In this document: positions 34,133 through 43,106 of the stretch, one piece after another
Position numbering within the stretch: position 1 is the stretch's first letter
How the letters are laid out: each line of letters starts with the position of its first letter
Origin: Streptomyces brasiliensis
Lineage (GTDB): Bacteria > Actinomycetota > Actinomycetes > Streptomycetales > Streptomycetaceae
DNA length: 64,000 nucleotides
Direction: 5' to 3'
Assembly: GCF_014647875.1 (NCBI RefSeq)
Contig: NZ_BMQA01000003.1
Location: forward strand, 62,001 to 126,000
Program-made: the position numbers and the translations under genes
Notes under the pieces: generated by a model
Database searches by the model: none
Told to the model about the DNA's origin: nothing
What the model saw: the letters and a program-made list of their open reading frames with translations, nothing else

Positions 34133-34363
34133 CCACCAACGACTAGAACTCCGACTTACCCACCGCGGAAGGCGAACCCAACACCGCACCGATCGGCACC
34201 TCGTCTCCACCTACCGGGCACCCGTCGCCGGAGACTCCTGTACCGGAGTCATGGCCCTCTCAAAGCGGCGCCCGCGCCATGCTCCACTCGGTAGCTCTCC
34301 GCGCCCGTCCGATGTCAGTGAGGTGGGATACCGTCCTCGCCACGCTGAGGTGAGGGGAGAACC

Positions 34364-37300
34364 ATGGCGAGGAACGCCCGGGCCAAGCAGTTGCGGGAGT
34401 ACGGCCTGTCGGTGCTGGAGGGGGCCCGGTCGGAGCAAGTGCTGCGCATGGCACGGCAAGTCAACGCAGCGTCGTACACGAGCGCGCGGGAGTACGCCGG
34501 CCGCTCGCTCTTCGAGTTGCTGCAGAACGGCTACGACGCGCATCCGAGGGACCGCCGCGGCGGACGGGTCCACGTCCTACTGGATGAGACGGAGGGCGAG
34601 TGGGGGACCTTGTACGTCGCCAACGGCGGCATGCCTTTCACCTGGCGGGACGTCGAGCGGGTCTGCGAGCTCGCGCAGAGCTCGAAGGAGGTGGGCGAGG
34701 GCATCGGGAACAAGGGGGTCGGATTCCGCAGCATCCTGCTGATCAGCGACGCGCCCGAGATCTACAGCGCAGACCCGGACAGCCCGCTCGGCCCGGAATT
34801 GGACGGATACTGTTTCCGCTTCGCGCAGAAGGTCGACGTGGAGGAATTCCTCGCCGGTGAGGAGAATGCTCACGAGGCGGCCTCCAAGTATCCGCCACTC
34901 CAGGCGCCCCTGCCGCTTGACGATGTACCCGCGACCTGTCGGCATCTGGCCGCCCAGGGGTACGTAACCGTCGTCCGGCTGCCCTTGCTGAGCGAGGCCG
35001 CCCGGGCCGAGGTACGGCTGCGGATGCGCGAGCTCGCGGGGTCGAAAGTACCCGTCATGCTGTTCCTCGACCGGCTCGCTGGCCTGACGCTGGAACGACG
35101 GGCTGCTGGTGGCGAGGCGGGCGAGTTGGACGACCGCCGAGAGGCACACGAGCGGTATGAGCTGACCCGCTCCGAGGACGGCTTCGCGGTGGCGCAGAAC
35201 GGCACCGGGCCCGAACTCCCCGTCTCCTGTGCGACTGTGGACCTGGGGTCGGCCGGCACCTTTCTCGTATTCCGGGGCACCGTGGAGAAGGAACGGCTGA
35301 ACAGCGCGCTAGCCGAGGCCGTGGGTTGCGGGCTCCTCGACGACACGTGGCAGGAGTGGAAGCGGTCGGCCGTCGTAGAGGTCGCGCTCCCGCTGCCCGC
35401 CGCCCGCCGACCGCGACGCGGGCAGATCTACACCTTCCTGCCGATGGCTGAGGACCAGGCCGCGCCGTTCCCGGGGCACGTGAACGCCCCGTTCTTCACC
35501 ACGTTCGACCGCACCGGGTTTCCCGCCGACAACCCCCTCAATGTGTTGCTGCTTGACGCGGTCGCCGAGACTTGTCTGGCGGCCGCTGCGGTACCGCGTA
35601 CCGTGCCCGAGCCGTCCATGCGGCAGCTGGCCGTGGACCTGGTGAGCTGGGAGAGTGAGAGGGGTTCGGCGAGGCGCCTCCGCGCGGCGGCTCTGCGCGT
35701 GTACGGGAGCGAGCTCACCGACGTGCCGCTCGTGCCCGTCCTCTCCGCGGACGGCGCCCCGCCGGAGGCGGGCTGGGCCCCACCCCAGGACGCGGTCTTG
35801 TGGCCGGACCTCAACCTGACCGTCCTCACGGCGCACCGCGCGCACGAGTCTGAGATCGTGGTGGCGGACCCCGAGATCGGCGGCGACCGGCTGAAGCGGC
35901 TGGCCACCCTGTGCAAGGCCCTCGCGTGCCCGTGGGAGCCGAGCCCGGAGATCCTTGCCGAGTACGTGGAACGGATCGTCGGGGGCCTTCCCCTCCCCCT
36001 GTCCGGTGAGTCCCTCGAGCAGTGGAGCGCGCTGTACGAGGACTTGGCTGCCCTCTTTGAGGACGATGGGCACGTTCTGCACGGCAAGCAGTTGCTGCTC
36101 GCGGAGGACTGCACCCTGCGGCCCACCAACCGCCCCCTCGAAAGGGCGGGTGCAGGCATAAGTACACGTGTACAGGGCAAGCCGAGCGGTCAGGGTGCCC
36201 GCCGCGAGGCGTTCTTCCAGCCGGTGCGTACGGAGGCGAACGAGACCGGCGCCCCGTCCGTCCCCGCCCTGCTCAGCAAGCGGTTGTTCTCCCTGCACCC
36301 GGGGCTGGTCTGGAAGGACCGCGGCGAGCGTACGCGCGGGCGGGCCGCCCGCGCCTTCCTCGAACAGGAGGGGCTCGTCCGGCCGTACGACACGAGGGGG
36401 CTGCTGGACCACGTACGGCAGGCTCTCAGCGCGAGCACCGATCGCAGACTGCGGCTCCAAACCCTGCGGTTCGTCTTCCGGTTGTGGCAGCCCAGGCGCT
36501 CGTTGGGCGGGACGGAGATCTCCTCGCTCGGACTGTACGTACCGTCGGCGGACGGCCGACTGATCAGAGCGAGCGACGCCGTCTTCGGCCGGGGCTGGGG
36601 CCGCGCGTCCGTCGGTGAGGACCTGGCGGCGGTGGTCGCCGCCGGGCAGGACGTGTCGAAGAGCCTCAAGGCAATCGCCGGACGCCTCCTGGCCGTGCCC
36701 GAGGAGTTCGCCAAGCGGGGCGAGACTACCCCTGCGGAGTGGTGGGCGTTCCTGTTGGAGGCGGGGGTGGCCGACGGTCTGCTCCCGGTCAGGTCTCGCG
36801 ACGCCTTGAGCCGGGTAGATCAAGGCCGGGAGCTCACCGCTCGGCAACTGATCCGCATGGCGAAGGTGTCTGCCGAGGTGCAGGAGCAGTGGGAGCCGTA
36901 CGTCCGCAACTGGTCCAGTGCCTACTACCCTCGGACGCCGTACCGGGGAACCCCGGCCTGGCGGCTCCCCGGCCAGGACGTCGTCGGACGCCTCGGCCGG
37001 GAGGCCCGGCTGGCGTACGCACGGCTCGTTTTGCACGGCCTGGCCAGCTGGGACGACGCTAGGTTCACCAGCGTCTGGACCAGTGCCGGCAGCCAGAGTT
37101 CCCCGGATACGGAACGGGTCCCGACCCCGCTCGGCGCCTTCGTCCGGGAGCAGCCGTGGCTCCCGGTCCGGGGCCGCGACCGGGCCGTCCGGTTCGTCCG
37201 GCCGGCCGACGCCTGGCGCTGCCCGCCCGGGCTGGAGGAAGAGCCATCGTACGCGCCGACTGTCGATCATCGGCTGCGCCACCTTCTTGAACGCGGGAAG

Positions 37301-39796
37301 GCGGGCGACCGCCTGAGGGAGATGCGGCTGCCGACCTGGGACGACCCGCGAGACAGCGCCCGCCTCATCGCCGCGTTGGGGCAGCTTGCCGCGGAGGGCG
37401 CGTTGGGGGCCGAGGACCGGCCCGCCGCGCAGCGCGCCAACGAACGTGCCTGGAGGGACCTCGTACGGCGGCCCCTTCCTGCACTACCCAAGGGTGCCAG
37501 TATGCTCGCCGAGTCCGAGGACCGACTGATCAGCGTATCGCTGTCCGCCCTGGACGGCGGGGAAAGCGATGGCACTGGTGATGCCGGGACTGTGCTCTAC
37601 GTCAGCGGCGAACGCGACGGCCTGACAGCCCTTCTGGTGCGGGAGATGGGGCGGCCCCTGCTCACCCTTCCCGGTGTCTCGGCGAAGGCCGTCGAGCTGC
37701 TGGCGACCGAACACCCCGCCAGCGTCCGGCATACAGACGACCTGATGTTCACGGTAACCGTGGACGGAGCACGGGTGGACCCTGCGGCCATGGGAGAGCC
37801 ACTGGTCCAGCAGTTGCCCTGGCTCACGCTGGCCGTGGGCGTCCTCTCCGACCACTTGGCGCGCGGCCCCCGGGCGAGCGAGGCCGAGCTGAGCGAGTTG
37901 GTGTCCCTGGTCAGGAGCGTACGACTGCACCGTTACCACTCCTGGGACATCGAACTCGACGGCCGCCCCGTGACGTTGCCGGGCCGCCTCGGCGGAGTGC
38001 TGCCGCTGCCCGATCCGAAGCATCCGCTCGTCCTCGCCCCGGCGGGCGAAGCGGGCTGGCCCGAGATCACCCGCGTCGTGGTGGCACTCGCCGAGCTGTT
38101 GGGACGACGGGAGTTCGGCGACCGGCTGCGCCTCGCGGCCCACCAGCTCGCCTCCCTTCACGCCGATCTACGCGACCCGAGCCAGGAGGAGCTCGCCGAT
38201 GCCCTGGAAGTCACGGTCCACCAGGTCGAGGAGACGCGTCGCCGAATCGACGGGGCCATCGGCGTGGTCCTCGAACGATGCCGGCCCTTTCTCGTCCACC
38301 TGCTTGGTTCGGAGGCGGCGGAGTCGTTGTTCCTGCCGCCGCCAGGCGACACCCGGGAGTTCCAGGCTCGCCTTGAAGAATACGCCGACGAACTCCCGTG
38401 CCTCGTATCCGAGTTCATCGTCAGGGCACGCGCGACCCGCGGTACGGACGAACTGCGGCGCGACCTGGGCATCGGATTCGCCGAGCTGAACGACACCCTG
38501 CGCACGATGAGCCCGCCCCTGGGTCCGATCAGCCACGCCGCTGAGCACGAGGAGGCACTCCGTACCTACCTGGACCTGCGTAAGAAGGAGTTCGTCAACC
38601 GGCTGCGCTGGGCGGTGCTGGAGGACTTCGACGCGCACCGTCCGATCCCGGACTGGCCTTCAACCCGGACCCTGGACTGGATCACCGCGCCGGAGGCATG
38701 GGCGCACACCGTGGATACGGCCGACGCAGGGATCCTGGAGGCATACGTGGAGGAGCGGCTGTCACTGCGCCTGGGCCGCCCGGTACCGTTGCCCCGGTCG
38801 GGCGAACGTCTGCCCGCCCTCGACCAGGTGCGCAGCGCGAACCTCCGCACAATCACCGGCCTGGCTGCCGACCTCGCGATCCTGATCAGAGCAGCCGATC
38901 ACTCCTTGCCCGCCGCCTTCACCGCAGCCGAGCCCGCCGAGGAGGTCACCGCGCGGCTGGACTCTGTGGGAGCGCTGGACTTCCGCCCCCTCTCCCCCAC
39001 CGACGTCGCCAGCTGGCTGGTGACCATCGGCCAGTGGCCCGACGGAATGGCCGTGGCGACAGATCCCGCACAGCACGGATTGTCCGGGGCCGCCCTGGAC
39101 CGGGTGCGCAATGCGGCGGAACACGAACGCCGGGAACGTGAGCGCAAGCGGCGGTCGATCTCCGTCGGCGGCCGCGACTTCGACGTCCACTCCGGTGACT
39201 TCACCGCCCTCACCCGCGAACTCGCCCGAGTCCTACAGAGCGGCTCGGCGCCGGGGATCGCCGCCGTGGGACCGCTCCGCTTCACGGACCCTCGCCCTCG
39301 GCCCGGACACACCCAGGCCGGCAGTCGCACACGCGGGTGGCGGTACGGAGGGGGCACGGACAGCGGGCTGACCACGGTCCAGCGGGAGGCCATCGGGTAC
39401 GTGGGCGAGTGGTACGCGTACCAATGGCTGTGCGTGCACTACCCGGACCACGTGGACGAGACCAGCTGGGTCTCGGGTAACCGCCGTAAAGCCTTCCCCG
39501 GTCCGTCTGGTGACGACAGTCTCGGTTTCGACTTCCGGGTAGGCTCCGGCAGCCGGCCCTACCTCTACGAGGTGAAGGCCACTGTGGGCGAAGGAGGCCG
39601 CTTCGAGTTGGGAGAGAGCGAGGTCCGCGCGGCCCGCCAGCACGCGGGCAACGACCGTTGGCGCCTTCTGGTGGTCACCCACGCCCTCACTCCTCACAAG
39701 GTGGCCGTCCAGATGCTCCCCAACCCCTACGGGAAGCGCGGTCGGGGACGCTACCGCGAGGAGGGCGGGGCACTGCGCTTCTCGTACGTGCTCTGA
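34364..39796 (+). CDS. GHKL/sacsin-like ATPase with C-terminal NO VEIN (DUF3883) nuclease domain
   Basis: A giant 1810-residue protein; ATG 34364 with GGGGAGA upstream. Residues about 40-130 form a Bergerat-fold ATPase: N-box ELLQNGYDA (51-59), VANGGMPF (85-92) and the lid GIGNKGVGFRS (113-123), as in sacsin/Hsp90-like proteins. A long middle part is unassigned. The C-terminus has the DUF3883 pattern: GYVGEWYAYQWL (Glu1675 nearby), GFDFRVG (Asp1723), YEVKAT (Glu1736, Lys1738), i.e. an E...D...ExK restriction-type nuclease core. Known relatives occur beside helicases and methyltransferases in defence islands. I infer an ATP-gated DNA nuclease, perhaps working with the methyltransferase upstream. 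Confidence 0.82.
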   Translation: MARNARAKQLREYGLSVLEGARSEQVLRMARQVNAASYTSAREYAGRSLFELLQNGYDAHPRDRRGGRVHVLLDETEGEWGTLYVANGGMPFTWRDVERVCELAQSSKEVGEGIGNKGVGFRSILLISDAPEIYSADPDSPLGPELDGYCFRFAQKVDVEEFLAGEENAHEAASKYPPLQAPLPLDDVPATCRHLAAQGYVTVVRLPLLSEAARAEVRLRMRELAGSKVPVMLFLDRLAGLTLERRAAGGEAGELDDRREAHERYELTRSEDGFAVAQNGTGPELPVSCATVDLGSAGTFLVFRGTVEKERLNSALAEAVGCGLLDDTWQEWKRSAVVEVALPLPAARRPRRGQIYTFLPMAEDQAAPFPGHVNAPFFTTFDRTGFPADNPLNVLLLDAVAETCLAAAAVPRTVPEPSMRQLAVDLVSWESERGSARRLRAAALRVYGSELTDVPLVPVLSADGAPPEAGWAPPQDAVLWPDLNLTVLTAHRAHESEIVVADPEIGGDRLKRLATLCKALACPWEPSPEILAEYVERIVGGLPLPLSGESLEQWSALYEDLAALFEDDGHVLHGKQLLLAEDCTLRPTNRPLERAGAGISTRVQGKPSGQGARREAFFQPVRTEANETGAPSVPALLSKRLFSLHPGLVWKDRGERTRGRAARAFLEQEGLVRPYDTRGLLDHVRQALSASTDRRLRLQTLRFVFRLWQPRRSLGGTEISSLGLYVPSADGRLIRASDAVFGRGWGRASVGEDLAAVVAAGQDVSKSLKAIAGRLLAVPEEFAKRGETTPAEWWAFLLEAGVADGLLPVRSRDALSRVDQGRELTARQLIRMAKVSAEVQEQWEPYVRNWSSAYYPRTPYRGTPAWRLPGQDVVGRLGREARLAYARLVLHGLASWDDARFTSVWTSAGSQSSPDTERVPTPLGAFVREQPWLPVRGRDRAVRFVRPADAWRCPPGLEEEPSYAPTVDHRLRHLLERGKAGDRLREMRLPTWDDPRDSARLIAALGQLAAEGALGAEDRPAAQRANERAWRDLVRRPLPALPKGASMLAESEDRLISVSLSALDGGESDGTGDAGTVLYVSGERDGLTALLVREMGRPLLTLPGVSAKAVELLATEHPASVRHTDDLMFTVTVDGARVDPAAMGEPLVQQLPWLTLAVGVLSDHLARGPRASEAELSELVSLVRSVRLHRYHSWDIELDGRPVTLPGRLGGVLPLPDPKHPLVLAPAGEAGWPEITRVVVALAELLGRREFGDRLRLAAHQLASLHADLRDPSQEELADALEVTVHQVEETRRRIDGAIGVVLERCRPFLVHLLGSEAAESLFLPPPGDTREFQARLEEYADELPCLVSEFIVRARATRGTDELRRDLGIGFAELNDTLRTMSPPLGPISHAAEHEEALRTYLDLRKKEFVNRLRWAVLEDFDAHRPIPDWPSTRTLDWITAPEAWAHTVDTADAGILEAYVEERLSLRLGRPVPLPRSGERLPALDQVRSANLRTITGLAADLAILIRAADHSLPAAFTAAEPAEEVTARLDSVGALDFRPLSPTDVASWLVTIGQWPDGMAVATDPAQHGLSGAALDRVRNAAEHERRERERKRRSISVGGRDFDVHSGDFTALTRELARVLQSGSAPGIAAVGPLRFTDPRPRPGHTQAGSRTRGWRYGGGTDSGLTTVQREAIGYVGEWYAYQWLCVHYPDHVDETSWVSGNRRKAFPGPSGDDSLGFDFRVGSGSRPYLYEVKATVGEGGRFELGESEVRAARQHAGNDRWRLLVVTHALTPHKVAVQMLPNPYGKRGRGRYREEGGALRFSYVL

Positions 39797-40290
39797 TCTT
39801 GACTTTCAACCCCGGCCAAAATGAGCCGAGGCCACAGGGCCTGATCAAGTTCCGGAGTCGAGTGGCTGGACCGGGGCGAAATGAAGGAAGGGGGTCTCGT
39901 TGCTCTTGTCCGCGATCTGCCGGTGCCCAAGGACGGTGCCCGCGTGGCTCATGGCGGCCAGGAGCCACACGGACTTGCGGCCGGGAACGCGGGATCCGTG
40001 CAGGACCTTCCCGTCCACCGCCACGCCCCTCGACCGTGTCCCGGCCCGGCGGGAGTCGTCCCTAGACCAGAGGAACGCGCAGACCGCGGCATCGAGGGCG
40101 TCGCCGTTCGAGACGGCTGAGCAGCCGCATCACCGTGGTCGGGTGGGGCACTGAGACCGTCTTGCTGAGCGGATCAGTCCGGGGTGCGTCCGCGATCCAC
40201 TCGGCGGTCGCGGTCAGGGACCGAGCGCCAGACAGATATCGCATGAAGCGGGAGCCGTCATAATCGCAGTTCAAAGCGGGTATGCGGCCG
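39797..40290 (-). pseudogene. ISAs1-family transposase remnant
   Basis: Minus strand from about 40275: RFMRYLSGARSLTATAEWIA and VPHPTTVMRLLSRL, a frame shift, then DALDAAVCAFLWSRDDSRRA, VAVDGKVLHGSRVPGRKSVW, LLAAMSHAGTVLGHRQIADK. These are N-terminal and first-Asp (AVDGK) segments of ISAs1 transposases. The C-terminal half is missing. The 40291-40526 remainder shows nothing else. Confidence 0.72.
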
Positions 40291-40526
40291 ATCCAGACGG
40301 CTGTTGGAGCCTGGAGCGACTCCAGCACGGAGCGGCACCCCCCGCTGGAGCGCTCAGGGCACTCTGACACTCCTACGCGGCTTGCGGCCAAACCGATGCT
40401 CGGCTCCTTCGCACCCTGCCACCGAGAGGCACGGACCGCGTGCCTCCTGAGGGGCGACCAGCGATGGCCCCATGCCCTGGACAGTAGATGCCCGCAACCA
40501 CCTCGGCGGGGATCGAGATCCGCGCC

Positions 40527-40552
40527 GTGAACAGTTGCAGTGAACTGTTCAC
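40527..40552. promoter_or_regulatory. Perfect 10-bp inverted repeat, operator of the pPIWI-RE operon
   Basis: GTGAACAGTT (40527-40536), six bases, AACTGTTCAC (40543-40552), an exact inverted repeat. It ends 17 bp before the preferred start codon of the two-HTH regulator and overlaps the expected promoter, so autoregulation is likely. No Shine-Dalgarno lies between it and the ATG at 40570, suggesting a leaderless or very short-leader transcript. Confidence 0.75.
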
Positions 40553-40569
40553 TACGTTTTGCTTCCGGT

Positions 40570-41796
40570 ATGGCACAGTCCCTCCGTCCCCAGGCCCTGC
40601 AACGCCAACGATTGTTCAGAGACATGAGCGTGGAACAGCTCGCCGAGGCTGTAGGGGTTACGCCACGTGCTGTACGCCACTGGGAAGCGGGAACACGGAC
40701 TGTTGGTGACCGAGCTTTCGGCCGATTGCTAGAGGTTCTGCGGTGTGGTGCGCAGGATCTGACAGGGCGCGAACCGGGTACCGAGAGCCTGGCCGACTTG
40801 CGTCGTGATGCTGGCTTGAGCACGGAAGAGGCCGCCTCAGCTCTACGACGCAAGCGTGGTGCACACGGTCTGCATATCAGCGCCGAGAAGATCCGCGATC
40901 TTGAACGCGGCAGACGTGTGCGCGGCTGGATGTGGGGATCTCCCGAGACCCTGGGGAGAGTGGTGCACATGATCGCCCAGGTCTATAGAGTCCCCGACCG
41001 GGTGGTGATGGATGCCTGGCGCCGCAGCCGCCCGGAGGACCCTCTCCCAGTGCTTCCCGTCCGACGTCCCCGTCAGCCTTCCAAGGAGTCGATGGCTGTA
41101 TGGAGGGCCCTCAACGAGCGGCAACGTACCTATCTGACGTGCATCTTCCGTCACGACCAGGAGGTAGAGGAAGAACAGCGGCAGGCCCGCTTGGTGGGAG
41201 CGGAACAGCGACCGGCAGCCGAATGGCGGCGCATGACGTTGGCGATCTCCGCCTCGTCTGATGTAGTCGGGTACACCCGCATTCAGGAGGGGCTGCGCGC
41301 AGCGGGGGTACATGACCCAGGAGCTGGATCGTCGGTGGCCGCTTTGGAGCGGCGTGGCCTGATCGTCGTGTACCGGGACCGGCTGTATGTCGACGGTCTG
41401 GGGGATATCCCCCGTACCCGGGTGGAGATGACCCGGCACGGGCGAGCGGTGGCCCGTGCGGCCCTCGGGGCTCCCCGGGAAGCAGGACCACCTGCGCCGC
41501 TGCTGTCGTTGTGGCTCTGGAAGATCATGGTCCGGGTCGCGCGCGCCGGAGCGCAGGGGGTGGACGGCAGCCTCGCCGGGCGTGGGCCGCATTACCTGGC
41601 GGTGGGGCAAAGCCCTGATGGACGGACCCCGAGCCGGGGCTTCATCGTGTTGCGGCACCCCGACGGAGTGACTCACGGACCGTACCGGTGGTTCCTTACC
41701 GACTCCGGGCGAAGCCACATCGCCGACCACCTCGACGCCTACCGCGGCCTGTATCCCGGCATCGACACCGAGGGCCTCGACGAGAGCTCTGGCTGA
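40570..41796 (+). CDS. Two-HTH XRE-type regulator of the pPIWI-RE locus
   Basis: A 408-residue protein. First HTH at about residues 15-60 (MSVEQLAEAVGVTPRAVRHW, EAGTRTV); second, diverged, at about 80-130 (LADLRRDAGLSTEEAASALR, ISAEKIRDLERGRR). The C-terminal half contains a winged-helix-like part (SSDVVGYTRIQEGLRAAGVH, GSSVAALERRGLIVVYRDRL) resembling MarR-like wings. ATG 40570 is preferred over GTG 40540, which lies inside the operator. It is the first gene before the nuclease, helicase and pPIWI-RE genes. I infer that it represses the system until invasion. Confidence 0.75.
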   Translation: MAQSLRPQALQRQRLFRDMSVEQLAEAVGVTPRAVRHWEAGTRTVGDRAFGRLLEVLRCGAQDLTGREPGTESLADLRRDAGLSTEEAASALRRKRGAHGLHISAEKIRDLERGRRVRGWMWGSPETLGRVVHMIAQVYRVPDRVVMDAWRRSRPEDPLPVLPVRRPRQPSKESMAVWRALNERQRTYLTCIFRHDQEVEEEQRQARLVGAEQRPAAEWRRMTLAISASSDVVGYTRIQEGLRAAGVHDPGAGSSVAALERRGLIVVYRDRLYVDGLGDIPRTRVEMTRHGRAVARAALGAPREAGPPAPLLSLWLWKIMVRVARAGAQGVDGSLAGRGPHYLAVGQSPDGRTPSRGFIVLRHPDGVTHGPYRWFLTDSGRSHIADHLDAYRGLYPGIDTEGLDESSG

Positions 41797-41840
41797 ACTC
41801 CCCTCGGGATTCCCAGGGCCCATTGTCAGTGGCCTGCCGT

Positions 41841-43106
41841 ATGGTCCGGCACGTGATGCAAGCTGACGACACAACGGACATTCAGCAGACTCACGCACTG
41901 CTGGAAATCGTCAAGGCGTTCGCCGTGTGCGAGCACGCGATGGTCGGCGAGGGACTGGACGGGCCGAGACGCCTGGACCGCCTCATGGAGGCCCACGGCA
42001 TCCTGATGGCGGCATGCGGCCCGGGGCACCTGATCCTGTTCGACGAACTGATGGGCAGGCTCACTGGCGACCGGGCTGGCTCCCTGGAAGGGCTGCTGCC
42101 CGACTGGATCGACAGCGAGGCTCTCGCTGGCGTGCGGCTCATGGACAGCGAGGGCGTTGCCACGGAGGACGGGTTCGACTTCCGGCACGAAGCCCAGCGC
42201 GTCCTGCGGGCCGCGCAGAAGGTCGGGAAGTTCACCGGGCAGGTAACGAAACCGAAGCTGGATGACGAGTACAGCCAGGAAGCCGTCTTCAGCGCGATCA
42301 AGGGCTCCTTCTACCAGAGGCACCGCACCACTCTGGTTGAGAACCCGACGGTGCCGACGGGCAGTCTCACGGAGCTCAAGCTGCCCTCCCGGGCGAACGA
42401 CTTCTACAAGCCGATCGCCCAGTACGCGCAGTTCAACGGCTGGTGGTGGCCCTGCCCCGCCTGCAAGTGGCCGATGAAGGTGACAGCTGCCCGCACCGGC
42501 GCGCGCACAAGGGGCAGGGTGCGGTGTCTGTACCCCTGGCACGAGGAGACGGGCGCGTCGTACGAGTTCGTCGTGACCGCCCGGAAGAAGTCGGCCCCCG
42601 AACTGAGTCCGACGTTCGAATGCCGGGTCCCGTCCGGCCGGTTCGCACGCCTATGGACCGGGGCCGTACCGCACGTGCCGCAGGCCAAGCCGGCCGCAGA
42701 GTACATGGCGCTGGTACGGCCGGTGTGGCGCTACACCGTCATCCCTGGCCTACCCGAACTGGCCCTGCACCGAGCCGCCGCGGCGGCCCTGGAGGGAACC
42801 GCCTGGACATCACATCTGTGGCCCAACGGGGACCAGTGTGACCTGTGGATCACCCGCGAAGGAAGCGAACAGCCGCACTTTCCTGCTGACTTCAAGGACT
42901 ACACCTGGCCGAATCACCTGGTCAGCAAACTTCATATGGACGGCGGCGATAAGGGCGGCGCCGAGTACCTGGTAGTGCCCGACCATCGCCAGGACCAGGT
43001 GGCCCAGCTCCACGCGGTGTGCCGCACATACAGGATGAAGGCGGCGATGACCGCGACGGACTACCTCGAGATGGTCATCACGCAGATCAAGGAGGGCAAG
43101 GCGTGA
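41841..43106 (+). CDS. pPIWI-RE-associated restriction-endonuclease-like protein with Zn ribbon
   Basis: A 421-residue protein. The helical N-terminal half (TDIQQTHALLEIVKAFAVCE) is followed by a Zn ribbon C205-x2-C208...C229-x4-H234 (WPCPACKWPM; RCLYPWH). The C-terminal domain has CDLWITREG (Asp334) and PADFKDY (Asp350-x-Lys352), a PD-(D/E)xK nuclease core. This matches the REase that accompanies pPIWI-RE proteins (REase associating with pPIWI_RE family). Start 41841 or ATG 41856; no strong ribosome-binding site. Its stop overlaps the helicase GTG (GTGA). Likely the DNA-cutting effector of the complex. Confidence 0.78.
   Translation: MVRHVMQADDTTDIQQTHALLEIVKAFAVCEHAMVGEGLDGPRRLDRLMEAHGILMAACGPGHLILFDELMGRLTGDRAGSLEGLLPDWIDSEALAGVRLMDSEGVATEDGFDFRHEAQRVLRAAQKVGKFTGQVTKPKLDDEYSQEAVFSAIKGSFYQRHRTTLVENPTVPTGSLTELKLPSRANDFYKPIAQYAQFNGWWWPCPACKWPMKVTAARTGARTRGRVRCLYPWHEETGASYEFVVTARKKSAPELSPTFECRVPSGRFARLWTGAVPHVPQAKPAAEYMALVRPVWRYTVIPGLPELALHRAAAAALEGTAWTSHLWPNGDQCDLWITREGSEQPHFPADFKDYTWPNHLVSKLHMDGGDKGGAEYLVVPDHRQDQVAQLHAVCRTYRMKAAMTATDYLEMVITQIKEGKA

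Noticed and set aside
30700..39796. DISARM, BREX or classical type I restriction system
   Set aside because: There is no PglZ phosphatase, BrxC/BrxL, DrmA/DrmB helicase, HsdR or separate HsdS; only an adenine methyltransferase and a GHKL-DUF3883 protein are present.
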